DNA from: Babesia bovis T2Bo
Lineage: Eukaryota > Apicomplexa > Aconoidasida > Piroplasmida > Babesiidae
DNA: 64,000 bases
Assembly (NCBI RefSeq): GCF_000165395.2
Contig: NC_010575.1
Span: 1,907,001-1,971,000, forward strand
Direction of reading: 5' to 3'
Within the stretch, counting starts at the first letter, position 1. Each line of letters begins with the position of its first letter. A model generated the notes under the pieces. The model saw only the letters and a list, made by a program, of their open reading frames with translations. It did no database searches and was not told the origin of the DNA. Made by a program: the position numbers and the translations under genes. This document shows positions 11,309-22,800 of this stretch, piece after piece.

Positions 11309-12138
11309 GGTGCTTCCCTAAATTTTAGAGATCCGCAATCGGGAGCCCCGAAGCGGAACCTGCCTCTGGAATCCTCCAGTTAAGGTACGGTAGTGAGCGC
11401 CCAAGCCTGATACGGTTGGGTGGATCTACCCCGATGTAGCAACACAAATATCCCACGTTGCCACTTGAGGTCCACGGAAGTCAAATAACTACAAGTTAAT
11501 TATCCTACAAAATAAAATAGATATATGGAATCTAGGAATATACCTTAGACGAAAGCGATGACGACACGATAATTTTAGACGACCCTGAGATGTTGACAAC
11601 AACTAAGTTATCACGCATATATATTTATCAGTGAATAATATATTGCATAACTAGTTACACGTTTGGACCTCTAAAACAACAATCTAGCTGTTAATGCCAC
11701 TGGTAGCATACGCTACGCTGACTAGTGACTAGCTGTTCCTAGAATTCTTACATACGTTCCACATACATTTGTGGACGTTATTGCTCATAAAAATAGCGTT
11801 TTCCGAAGCGGATGCCTGCAGTCCTATTTCTGCGACGCCACCCCACAGCGATGAAAGACTCCCCACTCTCCTGGGATGCTTTGAGCTATTCGTGTAGGTT
11901 GCCGCTGCCTCCAAAACAACCAAATGTTTACACATTTGAATTCAATTTGGCATAGACAACTAGCCATGTTGACAATATTGTTTTCGCTTGGTATTAGTTG
12001 CGGCAATAATACGTAGCTGTCCATAGATCTAGAAATATGCTTCCGCGCAGTTTTCTCGGTTACTGTTGCTAATAGCGCAACTTCCGAGATAGTGGAATGC
12101 TATCATATGTTTTGCGCCTTGGAAGGATTGGTTTATAA
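11309..12138. other. intergenic region with clustered hairpins, about 830 bp
   Basis: Lies upstream of the ApiAP2 gene and downstream of the kinase gene (both minus). The part nearest the ApiAP2 start, about 11340-11440, is more GC-rich than typical spacers and contains three short inverted repeats: CTGGA/TCCAG (11366-11379), CCCAAGCC/GGTTGGG (11400-11420) and CTAC/GTAG (11426-11439). It could be a structured 5' UTR or an RNA gene. I could not match it to U snRNAs, SRP RNA or RNase P RNA. The remainder is AT-rich and unremarkable. Confidence 0.4.
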
Positions 12139-13938
12139 TTATTCCGTTGCCTTTTCTGGCGCGTTGTATTGAATGGCCACTGGCAATGAACACTGTCTTA
12201 GAGACGAGTTCACGTGTGTGTAGTCGCGGTCGATAGCATCCATTATATGCCCTTTAATGTCAGAGTCGTTGTATATCATGTGCGACAGTAACGTGGTGGA
12301 CGTAATGCCCCTTGATTGATCCTCAAGGTTGCGTATAGCACTCGCACCGAAACGGCCCATCAAAGCGTTCGTTAAGCAATTGCGAACTCCCATGGAATCC
12401 AGTCGGCGGTAGTCCACGTCGTGGAACCACGGATGGGACAATGCTTCCAGGGCACTTAGTCTTTTATGTGGGTTGTACTGTAACAACGACAGCAGAAGGT
12501 CCAGGCCAACGTCATCCATCTTACCGCGTAACACTGAACGCAAACGTTCCTTTTTGTCCTCAACGTGAACATTATATAAGCTGCCATTAAATGGATAATG
12601 CTCAGACCGCGAACAGTTACGCCACTCGTCCTCTGTAGGACGACCTAGTGTGGTCACTATGCGCGTTAGCACTTGAAAATCGGAATTTCCATGAAATAAA
12701 GGAAAACCCGTGACCAATTCTGCGATAATGCAAGCGGCACTCCAAATATCCGCATTAATCCCATAGTTATGCCTCTGTAGTCAGTTATACTATAAAGCAC
12801 CTTAACCTACGTGTAATGGCCGGGACCCCAACTGAGCCTCAGGATCTGCTGGTGGGATGTTCATAGGGCCCAAAATAACTTCTATGGGCCGATAAAATAG
12901 TGTACATGCTGTTGGAGTTACGGTGCCGTCCAGATTTCGGAATTCACGACCCATACCCCAATCACCTATCTTCAGTACAGTGAGACGCTCACTGTCAGAT
13001 AACATGATATTATTCGGCTTCAAATCACGATGCTCAATTTTAGACATGTGAAGATACGCCAAGCCATTGAGTAATTGGAATGCATACCACTTAACCTCCG
13101 ATAATGAGTAGCCAGGCTGATTCTTGCTATATGCGCGCCAAATGGCACGACCCAAGTCGCCACCTATTTACCGTGCATTGAACATAGTTAGAACCTACCT
13201 TCACAATACTCGTATAAAGCGAACATGAATATCTGTGACTTCTTAAACGGGAAAAATTGTAAGTCCTTCCGGCCAGCGACTTCTGTGCCACTGGACTTTA
13301 AAGCGTCACCCAATTGCTGATTTAGCATGTCTACAATACCTGGGTGAGGACCTATAATTGTTATCTAAGTGACAACGCGACCTACCAACATAAACGTCCA
13401 CCAATTTAACAATATTTGGATGGTCATTGCAACTCTGGACGTTATATTTACCACTGGAACGACATACCTTCATAATGCTCAACTCACGGAGAGTACCAGG
13501 ACTTATACCCTCTTCCATAATGTGAACAATGTCATCCTTAAAATACTTTACAGCATAAACTGGAAGGTTGTTCACTGGGGGTTCCTGAGCCGTTATCGTA
13601 GGCTGTTGGTTAACAGAAACATCATAACATAAACTCATGCAGCCTCCACCCGGAGCTGTGACATCTTCAGAAGTTCTAGTAGAAGGGGTTGATGATGCAT
13701 TAGAACGTGCACTACCGATGACATTGCGCCGCTTACTGTGAGACTTCGAGTCGCACAAATCAGAACTCACATCGGCTGAGTCATCCATACGGTAGCCACG
13801 GAAGACATCACCATATGCGCCGCAACCAAGTTTCTCACCAATGCGCACATAGGCGTCAATGCCTGGAAAACGAATACACGCATCTGAAAGGTTGCACTTA
13901 AAGTCCGAATAGCGGAACGAATTGCGATTGTTCACCAT
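12139..13938 (-). CDS. divergent CDK-like (CMGC) protein kinase
   Basis: Ser/Thr kinase, closest in pattern to CDKs and perhaps CDK8-like. Exons 13938-13386, 13351-13199, 13163-12811 and 12774-12139 give 564 aa. Seen: glycine loop GCGAYGDVFRG; a polar insert of about 70 residues before the ATP-binding lysine (YAVKYF); a PSTAIRE-position helix EEGISPGTLRE; catalytic HRDLKPNN; DWG in place of DFG; and FYRPIE where APE is expected. The C lobe includes INADIWSAACIIAEL. Key Lys, HRD Asp and DxG Asp are present, so activity is plausible. The frame extends to 14040 but without ATG; the first ATG is 13938. Confidence 0.82.
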
Positions 13939-14344
13939 GTTAGCGATTATCAGACAAGATGAGCATGTACACAGATGAAAATTGACAGCTGATAGCCAGG
14001 AATAGAGCCAATGTGTACGACATCGAGAGACCCCATCCAATGACCACTAAACGCGGGTGTGTGCTCCCAAACACCCCGCCATATCTCACATTATAATGTC
14101 AGTAGCAATTATCACCCAAACATATACGCACCGCGTTAACTGAGATACATTTACAACCAGTTTAGTGGATTATAGCGATGATTAGCTCTGGCACAACACA
14201 TTGCCAAGACGTATACCAATACCACGGATTCTATCGATATTGATACGTGTTGATAATGTGTGTCAATATGGCACAATGCACACACGAGGACGTAATGGAC
14301 AGAGCCATTAGAGCCAGCGATTCAGTGGCAATTCTTACTGATGT
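13939..14344. other. intergenic region, about 400 bp
   Basis: Between the kinase start and the Trm112 stop, both minus strand. Presumably the kinase promoter plus the Trm112 3' end. No gene or repeat seen. Confidence 0.4.
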
Positions 14345-15021
14345 CTAATTCTTTCCCTCGCAATGTAACATGTTAGGGATGCCTGTATGAATAAATCAGA
14401 ATTAAGCGATATTCTTACCTTTGTCAATGTCATAGACATGAGAACACTGCGGGCACTTGAGACAACCTTTGACTACGTGGAACTGCGTCGATATTGAATG
14501 AGTATATATAGGACCCCTTAGTAACAACAATAGATTGTATTATACCACTTACTATGTGAAACAAAAATAAATACCATATCAAATTTATGAATTAACGCGG
14601 CCGAATGCAGATAACCTACCTCTAGTATGCATCGATGAACCTGAGTGATAAATTCATCTGAATCCAAGTCAGAATCACTGTAACTCTCAGGCAAACTTAA
14701 GCCAACCTATAGCGATGTTATGTTAGCATTACAACCGGTTAACCACCAGGAATCAACGACTTACCGAACGAGCTGCATCCACAAGCACAGGATAATCCAA
14801 ACGCTTTAGCATTTTGCGAATAAATTCCGGATCCAGCTCTTGTGGCTCAATCTTACTGGAATGCTCGCCAGGAGCGACCTCTATAATCAAAGGGTACCCA
14901 TCTTTGCAACGAGGTGTGTTGCTGCACAAGGTTGAGTCAATATTAGATAGATTACTTTCAGCAACACCGAAATGAATATACACACTTACCACATCACTAG
15001 GTTGTGTGTTATCAGACGCAT
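14345..15021 (-). CDS. TRM112: Trm112 methyltransferase activator
   Basis: Small zinc-binding cofactor that activates several methyltransferases acting on tRNA, rRNA and translation release factors. Five exons: 15021-14990, 14921-14765, 14706-14620, 14482-14419 and 14382-14345, giving 125 aa, the usual family length. Seen: start MRLITHNL, zinc cysteines at residues 11 and 16 (MCNTPRC), the second pair in CLKCPQC, and the conserved C-terminal GIPNML. Introns are 68, 58, 137 and 36 nt, longer than in most neighbours. A client enzyme is not in this window with certainty; the RlmL-like gene at 43.9 kb is a possible but untested partner. Confidence 0.92.
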
Positions 15022-15147
15022 TATGAAGTAGCGATGTAAGCTATACATAAAAGTCCAAGAAAGTACAAAGCCTAACTACACAACTAGATTTAAAATACTA
15101 TATATCCACGATATATTAGAAAATGCGATTTTTGCAATAGTATAATA

Positions 15148-16933
15148 TCAATAACGGCGATTTGTATGCATTTTAGAAGGTAAGGATGCGTTGAAGGAAG
15201 ACGGGCGCTTGCCGTAATCCTATAGAAGTATATCATCCAACTACACAACATACCTTACCAACAGCTAAAACACGATCACTTTCCCGACGTTTATATTCAC
15301 GGAATAAAGCTTCTCTTGATTCGCCATGCCTTACAGATGAGTTGCCTGTTCCCTTCCTGTCGCGGTCATCGATAGACTCATCACGATGCCGTTTGTTGCC
15401 AGGTTGTGATGTCTTGGATAAAGAAATGTAGGCTACATCTAAACTTTCGGATTCCCCGTTAGACAGCTGGACAGTTACAGTTGGATAGTCCAGATCGACG
15501 CTCTCTATCTTGACATCTACCCACTCGCCCCTTTGACAGGATGACTTGCGTATATAATGTTATGAAACTAGTTAAATCACCCAGCCCATTAGAAAAAATC
15601 ACTAACACGAGCATATTCTAGAATAAGCAACACAGTTCACCATATGGTATAAAAACTAGAAAACAGCCCATCTACAGTATTAACCCACTTAACGAATGCT
15701 GACACCTTCTTCCCAGGAACAAAGTCACCGTAATTCTCCAGGTTTCGAACACGACGCCGACGATGCTCATCCATGCCACATAAATAAGGACCATACATAT
15801 TCTTAAAACGCGATGGTAGACGCGGAAGAACTGTGAAGCATATATACCAAAATTACATACACGTACCAGTGTTGAAATACCGATCTTCTACAAGCAGACT
15901 CTCACAAAACTTGCCAATAGTTGTCTTACGTGTAGGATTAACACTCATAACAAAAGTCTCCTCGTCCATCAAATATGGCTCAAACCATGCCCATAACTAA
16001 AATCATTCAGGACGGATTTTATTGCCTTACCTGATCAGAGGGTAATACAAACCTCAAATATAAGAACCCACAACAGCGCGGATACGGCGATTTGGTACAG
16101 TCGATCAAATCCTCCATCTGTCTCTCGGTTAAACGAAGCGTAAATAACTTGTGAAGACAACAAAATAATGTAGAAGGAACCCGAGTAGCTGTTTTACAAT
16201 AAGGCTCAACATGGTCAGCGTACTGCGCTAACTCGTCGATAATGGAATGATGTGAAGTCATAGTACTGTAAAATTTTAAGAACAAACAAAAGAAAACATA
16301 CGATAATGATTTGTAATAATCCGAATTCAAAATGTTGTTCAACAACAGCGTGTTCATGTTGTAAGTACTGGAGTTGGTCATATCAAGCTGGTCCGGGCGC
16401 TCAGTAGCTTCCTGAGACCTCAATTGCGATAAACGACTGAGCTCATGCACAGCCGATTTGTATTTCCTGCAGAATTTGCAATTTAAATCTGGCTTTGCTG
16501 TAAACATTTGTACTAACGAACAAAGGAACTTACTGTGCATATGACATGTTTGAACACTTTCAAGTAAGTCTTCCGTGTGAGTAGTGTAACTCACTGATGT
16601 GGGAGGCAACTCCATGTGGCCAGGAACAGATGCAGCAGCTATGTTATCAGATGTTCCTAATTCTGTGGCAATAGGTTGAATACCAACGTTCACAGAAGAA
16701 GTAGATGATGCAGTATCAGGTTGTACTGTAAACATATAACAACAGGATCGACTGAACATACCATAAGCACCATAACTGCCATAACCGTAGTAGCCAGGAT
16801 AACTAGAAATCAATGAAGCCGCATTCGGGTTCTCATTTAATCCTTGACCGTAATAATTTCCCATGATTCCAGGGTCAGAAGTATTAGGGTACGGAGCTCC
16901 AGAAGGGTCCGTACTACCATTATAACCGTACAT
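15148..16933 (-). CDS. PRP38: PRP38-family pre-mRNA splicing factor
   Basis: Spliceosomal protein needed for activation of the B complex. Eight exons: 16933-16762, 16725-16534, 16497-16302, 16265-16031, 15996-15867, 15830-15685, 15544-15254 and 15219-15148; about 477 aa. Seen: a Tyr/Gly-rich N terminus; PRP38 core (LNSDYYKSL, LFTLRLTERQM, GFLYLRFVLP, WAWFEPY, TIGKFCESLL); then a beta-rich Tudor-like segment (GKKVSAFV, GEWVDVKIESVD); and a short basic tail beginning DYGKRPSS. Introns 1-3 are each 36 nt with no in-frame stop. The exon 6/7 junction is uncertain: 15685/15544 (AAG acceptor) and 15689/15530 both keep frame, and a microexon is possible. Confidence 0.87.
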
Positions 16934-17699
16934 CGTGTTCTAAAGTTAGTAAAATAGTGTATGTCAGGATTGTTAAGCTATATTAACCGCAGTGAGCATA
17001 TATTATCTCTAATGTGTAGTTAAAAGGGAAGAGCTTAATCGTGAATATATGCACGCGGTTATGTTCCTCCATGAATTAAACAAATTTCAGAGTGCTATGC
17101 TTCAAAAAATATTTTTATTTTGTCTAATAAACTTTATTGTGCAGGTATAAAGAAAGTCATAGATATAAATTCCACATCCAGCATGCCATGGAAAATGATG
17201 CCAAATATCATGGAATCCAACATTGGATCAAGGTTTATATATGGGTTGTAGATATATGAAAAATGTTATCGCATTTCGTGTGTATAATGTCTGTACATCT
17301 GGAGAGTGTAGTATGTGTGTGGTGATACACAATGTTATTCTAATGAATAACAGTGTATCACTGGCTCTGACCAAGTTAATAATCGTATAACATATTCTGT
17401 ATATCAGACCAGGTTCACTTGTGTACATCGATACTGATACACACAGTGAGTATTTTAGACATATATCCCGCATCTTGCACATAAGATCGATATTTTAACA
17501 TAACCGACTATACGCTCTAGGAACGCATTAACATTACCATACGTTACTATTTATAGCTGGTCGTAAGATTTGTTTCATCTTTATTGCTCTCGCGAGATCT
17601 CCGATCTAGGACCACGGCGCAGTATTATACCAACATCTTAAAAGCACTATATACCCAGGACATACGTGTTAACCTGCATATGGAGAACTACGATAACAT
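16934..17699. promoter_or_regulatory. divergent intergenic region, PRP38 / SNARE
   Basis: 766 bp between two start codons on opposite strands, AT-rich, holding both promoters by position. An ORF at 17228-17482 looks non-coding (no leader, no domain). Nothing else recognised. Confidence 0.4.
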
Positions 17700-18576
17700 A
17701 TGGCAACGATAGCGAGTGAAAACGGTGCAAGCCAGCACGATGAAGTGGCAGATGCAGCCCTCGGGAAGCATAATCTCAACAACCTCGACTTCAACGCACA
17801 GGTTGCTCTAATCCTGGACCAACACGCAGCCATAGTGGCTGATATGAAAGAGCGTGATCAAATAAAGAATGACAAATCTACACATCCCATTGCACATATA
17901 AAACTAACGTCAAGAATCGAAGTGCGCATACAGCAAATCAGAAGCGACCTTGACATTCTCAGCCAAATATATGAAAAGATTATATCGTCACGCAAATATC
18001 GCAAAAAATACACAGATGAGGAGCTCTTGAAGTTTGAAGACACTCTGCAAAATCTAGAAGAACAATGTAACATTTACGATTCAGGGAAACTGAGGAGGCC
18101 CACAACTGTGAGACGCCGTATTAACCTTGACTTCAGTGTACCGGAAGGTTATAGCAGTAAGTGAAGATGTTTTTTACATCATTAATGTGCAGTGAACGAG
18201 GAAGATAAAACGAAAGCAACAGAATCCCTACAAAGATGGAAGGATCGAGATGAAGGTTTCGATCAGCAGTTGCAAGAAATTGGAGAAGCTGTGGAACGCA
18301 TAGGTATGTTGCGTAAGTTCTAGTCATTCATATATGTTAGGTGATGTTGCCGTTGTAATCGGTGAAAGAGCCACGGAACAGGCGAAAAAGGCTGTAGATA
18401 CCATGAACAAGGTGCAAAATACAACATCCGAAATATCGGTTGTCTCCATGCAAATTAAAACCTTACTAAAGAGAAGATATAATCTAGAACTCAGCTTCAG
18501 AATAGGATTGATCCTTATTTTCCTAATCGTATTCTGCGTCTTCATATTCTCACTCATCAAATTTTTAAAGTCATAG
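17700..18576 (+). CDS. Qc-SNARE, syntaxin-like (SYP7 type)
   Basis: Tail-anchored membrane-fusion protein of the secretory or endocytic pathway. Exons 17700-18156, 18193-18303 and 18341-18576 with 36- and 37-nt introns give 267 aa. Seen: N-terminal helical region with heptads; a SNARE helix of about 55 residues starting DEGFDQQLQEIG with hydrophobic layers, and a glutamine in ATEQAKK that may be the zero layer; then one C-terminal TM segment (about 240-262) with only a few residues beyond. The helix resembles plant SYP71-type Qc-SNAREs; syntaxin 8-like is an alternative. It is convergent with fibrillarin, 132 bp apart. Confidence 0.78.
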
Positions 18577-18708
18577 GAAACTTTAAATCGCTAATTTATC
18601 ATTTACCCAGAATAGGCATTACACTTTTCACGCGAACTATGTAATATATCTATCAATTCACGTAACAACAATTGTTATTTGTGTTCACAAAACAGGCGAT
18701 ACAATGAT

Positions 18709-19710
18709 TCATGTCGCCTTCTTCTTCTTAACGCGATACTGACCGATTACAACAGCGTGGTCACGATGGTAAGGCTCCAATGTCAACTGCTCACGAGGCT
18801 TGCAACTCTCCTTTCGAAGCTTATCTACCTCAGCAGCGAAAACAGCCTCAGGCTTGGCAGTGGAGTCCACACAGTTGGCCTTAATAGCAATGATGAACCA
18901 TCCGCCAGGCTTCAAAAAATGATAAGCATTTATAGCAACAATACGAGCCTGATCAGGTTGCGCAACGTCAGCAAAAACTACATCAACCATACCAACCAAC
19001 ATACGGTAACGCAATGGCTGACGAGCGTCCTCTACAATCGGTACAATGTTAGGACGACGCTTAGCCATGTTTGTCAAATCACGAGCTGATCTGTGAGAAA
19101 ACTCCACCGCATATACCATACCAGTGGGACCAACCATGTCAGATACATGGGAGACGGTGGTACCATTGGCAGCTCCCAAATAGAGAACCTTAGTGCCTAT
19201 GCCAATTGGCATGTTAGCCACACCACCAATAATAGTAGCGCCCAATTTAGATCTAAAAGGGTTCCATACACGATACTCAATAGACTCGGAATCCTCGTTC
19301 TGCAATAAATGATGACAAAAAACTAACAACACACCGTTATCTGAATGCGCTTCTCACCGTATATGGACTCCCCAGGAACCATGTTACGCGTAACCAAAGC
19401 ATCTGATTTGCCCTTTGCAATGTATACACCGGAAAAACGATGAGGCACTATCATAACCTTGTTGGCAGAAGCGCCGCCCACTCCGCGTCTACCAGCTCCA
19501 GCACCGCCTCTACCACCCTTGAATCCACGGCCTATATCTATATAATCAATTACAGCATCATAACATACCACGCTGAGGCCTCTGAGATCCACGACCGCCT
19601 CCGCCGCCACCACGAGCTGGTTTAAAGCCGCGCTTGCCTGTGTAGTATTATATGACTTGTATAGCGTTGTACAATATATTACACACTGAAAGTGAAAACA
19701 TACCAAGCAT
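18709..19710 (-). CDS. NOP1: fibrillarin, rRNA 2'-O-methyltransferase
   Basis: Catalytic subunit of box C/D snoRNPs in the nucleolus, also a histone glutamine methyltransferase in other eukaryotes. Exons 19710-19704 (only 7 nt), 19637-19569, 19531-19335 and 19299-18709 give 287 aa. Seen: Gly/Arg-rich (GAR) N terminus to about residue 45, then [21 protein letters not shown], the SAM-binding [24 protein letters not shown] and [13 protein letters not shown], all hallmarks of fibrillarin. The C terminus ends in a Lys run. The GAR domain is short. Confidence 0.96.
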
Positions 19711-19885
19711 CTTGTGAAGTATAAAAATATATTACAGCAGCAGAAGCTATGAAACGCATTAACATATATCGAGGGGGTAGTACTGTGGTGCCCAAGGGAA
19801 TGTACATTGGAATACCAATAAACCGTACATATATTATAAACTGCGTTTTAGATATCTATACACACATGTATCATGTGAATGTTCG

Positions 19886-22800
19886 CTAAGATGTGGCAGC
19901 AGTCCCTTGGAGAATCCGGAAACTCTTGAGGTACTGGCCACTCTCCAAAGAAGTCATACCATGGGCAGTAGAACCGTTGAAGGAATCCTGACTGCCAAGA
20001 ATCTCTATTTCAACCTCGCCACCAAGCTCACCCAAGTGGCCTGAATGTATAGCCGCTTGGCAAACAGAAGATATTGGGTTGTAAATTCCTTTTAAGCTAT
20101 AAGACAGTAGTTGTGTGACTTACCTGTACCATACACTGTCGTAGGACGCTGTTCCTGGCAACCAGGAGGACACCTTAGCAACATACGGGTACCAGTGTGC
20201 ATTTTCAGCATGAATATACCAGTATCTGGACGATTTTGTCACCATATGTATTAAACATACCCATACATGTTAAAGAGAGCACCCTTGGAGCGCGGGATAC
20301 TGAGAATGATCGCATCTCTGGATGGTTCCACTTTGTACTTACAATCCCTATCTATAGTGAAAGTAAACGATAACGCCGCCTACCGTAATGACCCATACAG
20401 TAATCGTAACTCTCTTTACCGTGCATAATGGTCACAATTGCTTCACCACCTTCATGAGGAATGGCTCCAGCATGAATTGCAGCCTTGCATATAGACGAAT
20501 CTGATGTGTAGACCTTACTACCCTTTAATGTCAATAATGGGTCCGTGCAACTGCGACTGCAGCTCACAAGAAACTGGTCACCAGTGGCACCGTTAAAACG
20601 CTCGTCTTCTAACGTGTCATGGCATCCCAAATGAATGGCGGGATTTGTTGGACCGTTATGTAATACACTCTCACGTCCAGGTGAGCGCATTTTAACACAC
20701 TTGCTAAGACACAAATTACCTTCAACTGTCATACGAGTTGAAGAATGACGTGAGTATATGCGATTCCCTTCAATCGACTGAAGCATCCTGTTGTGATGTT
20801 GCACTTGATTCGGAGACATCAAATAGTCAAACACCTCAACCGAAAGAATTTGACCAACAAAGAAATCTGAATCGGTCTCAGCAGATTTGCCCAAAATAAG
20901 GTCACCCTGTGTATATATAGATCCTTCCAAGATTAACATACCTGTAGATTAAAATTGAAATCTGTATTTCTGCTGGCTATAAGATTGCCATCAGCAAAAA
21001 ACCCAAGGTCACGAGTTAAACTGTAATACACTATCGTTAAATTAGTACGACCTGAACACAATATAAATCCTTTAACGTAACATACGCCCTATCTTAGGAA
21101 AATAAGACGTCTTAAACAACTCAGGGCGACAGTTTTCCTCAATAATTACCTCGCCAGTGTTATCAATGGCACACGTGAGACCGCCACAACCTTGAAATGA
21201 AAAAATCGTACTCCACTTACCAGAGAGCTCTGCATAAAGTAAGGGTCATAAAGGAAATACTCACCAGTTGGATTCATTTGGACACTAAACGTAAAATCAC
21301 GTAAAGTCTTCATCTTCTCAGCATTCGGAAAATTGGCAAGACTAACAAAGTCAAGTGCGGACCCATTGAAACCCTTCCATCCCAACTCTGGGAACCACCT
21401 AACTTTGGGTGGTGTGGGAGTTGCATCAGAACTTGTAATGGGTTTCAAGTCATACGGTGTAGCAGAATCACGACTAGGCTTTAACTGCATAGCCATTATA
21501 TGCCGTGTGGCCCGAGAAACCAAAAAGGCACCCGCCTCAAACTCTGATACTATCTTGTGAGCACCAAGGCTAGTCACACCATTCATAACTGAACCGTAAA
21601 AAGTGGGCTGTGTAATGGCACGTATTACAACGATTTCACCACCGTTGTCATCAATCACGCCTACGTGAATTGCAGCCTTGCATATAGAGGAGTCCTCAGT
21701 ATATATATACGTGCCTTTAAGACTAGAAGGGTCACCCCTAAACATGGTGTTATGCTCAGTCTACGCAACCTACTTGCATCCGGATGGACACATTGCTATA
21801 GCAAATTCGCCATGCTTCATTTGTAGTTCAGCATGGGATGATAAAGTGTCATAGCAGGTCAAGTTTAACGTGCGAGGTAGCTTCTTCATCTCGGGACTAT
21901 AGGGCTCCACACGACGCTTGTTCCTAAACTCGCTAGGATCTCCATTGCCGGAACATGAAAGTATAACATCCTGCTCGTGAGTACAGTAAATGTCATCTGT
22001 TGATTCGTGAGGACATTGGCCCAACGCACGTTCGAGACCTAATGAAATATTAACCATAACCACATGAACGCACCAGTACAACGAAAGTCCACCGCAGATA
22101 TCTTGCTGGTCAACGGAGCGCACAGATTTACACCATGGACATCAGAACAGTCATGACCAACCATGCCGCCATTCTTAAGACCGGTGTAACCCATCTCCTG
22201 GCAAGCAATCATAGCGGCCGTCTTGTCCCACGATTCATTGCAAACAGAGCCGAACCCTTTGTTGTAAAATTCTAGGCGCCCAGTGCCGGTACTCGTAGGT
22301 GACCCAGAGGAATCCACAAGTCGCAAAGTACCAAAACCGACGCCGTCATGAGACATAGAGTTAGTGCATTTCACAACAACGTCGTCACGATGAGCAAGAC
22401 AGTCAACAGTCGCTTCTTCAATAATGCAGCTAGAAATATCATCTTCAGTGCCCATACACTACAGTTTTTGTAAACCAGGAGGCAAACATACCATCAAACC
22501 TGCGTAAGACACTGGATAACCACGAGGAACACATAAATTCTGATCGTTCACATTGGAGCAGTTCTCCAAAATATGAATGCCGCGCTTGAATCCTACAACG
22601 AATATAACAACCACAGCCAAACATACCAAGCTTACGACATACCAAGTTAGCAGCAGCCTCATTAAAAGCACCGAATTTACCCTTGTTACAAACAGTTCCC
22701 CATTTGCCGTTCTTTAATACTTCTAAACGTCCAAATGATGACAATTTGCCAAAAGCTGTAATACAATGTGGTGGTAGAAGTATGTAAACATACCATCAAC

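Noticed and set aside
11550..11595. GATGA...CTGA pattern suggesting a C/D snoRNA
   Set aside because: C box is imperfect and the box spacing (about 25 nt) is too short.
13939..14040. Upstream extension of the kinase frame with a hydrophobic stretch
   Set aside because: Begins with TTG, no ATG; the stretch is unlikely in a CDK-like kinase.
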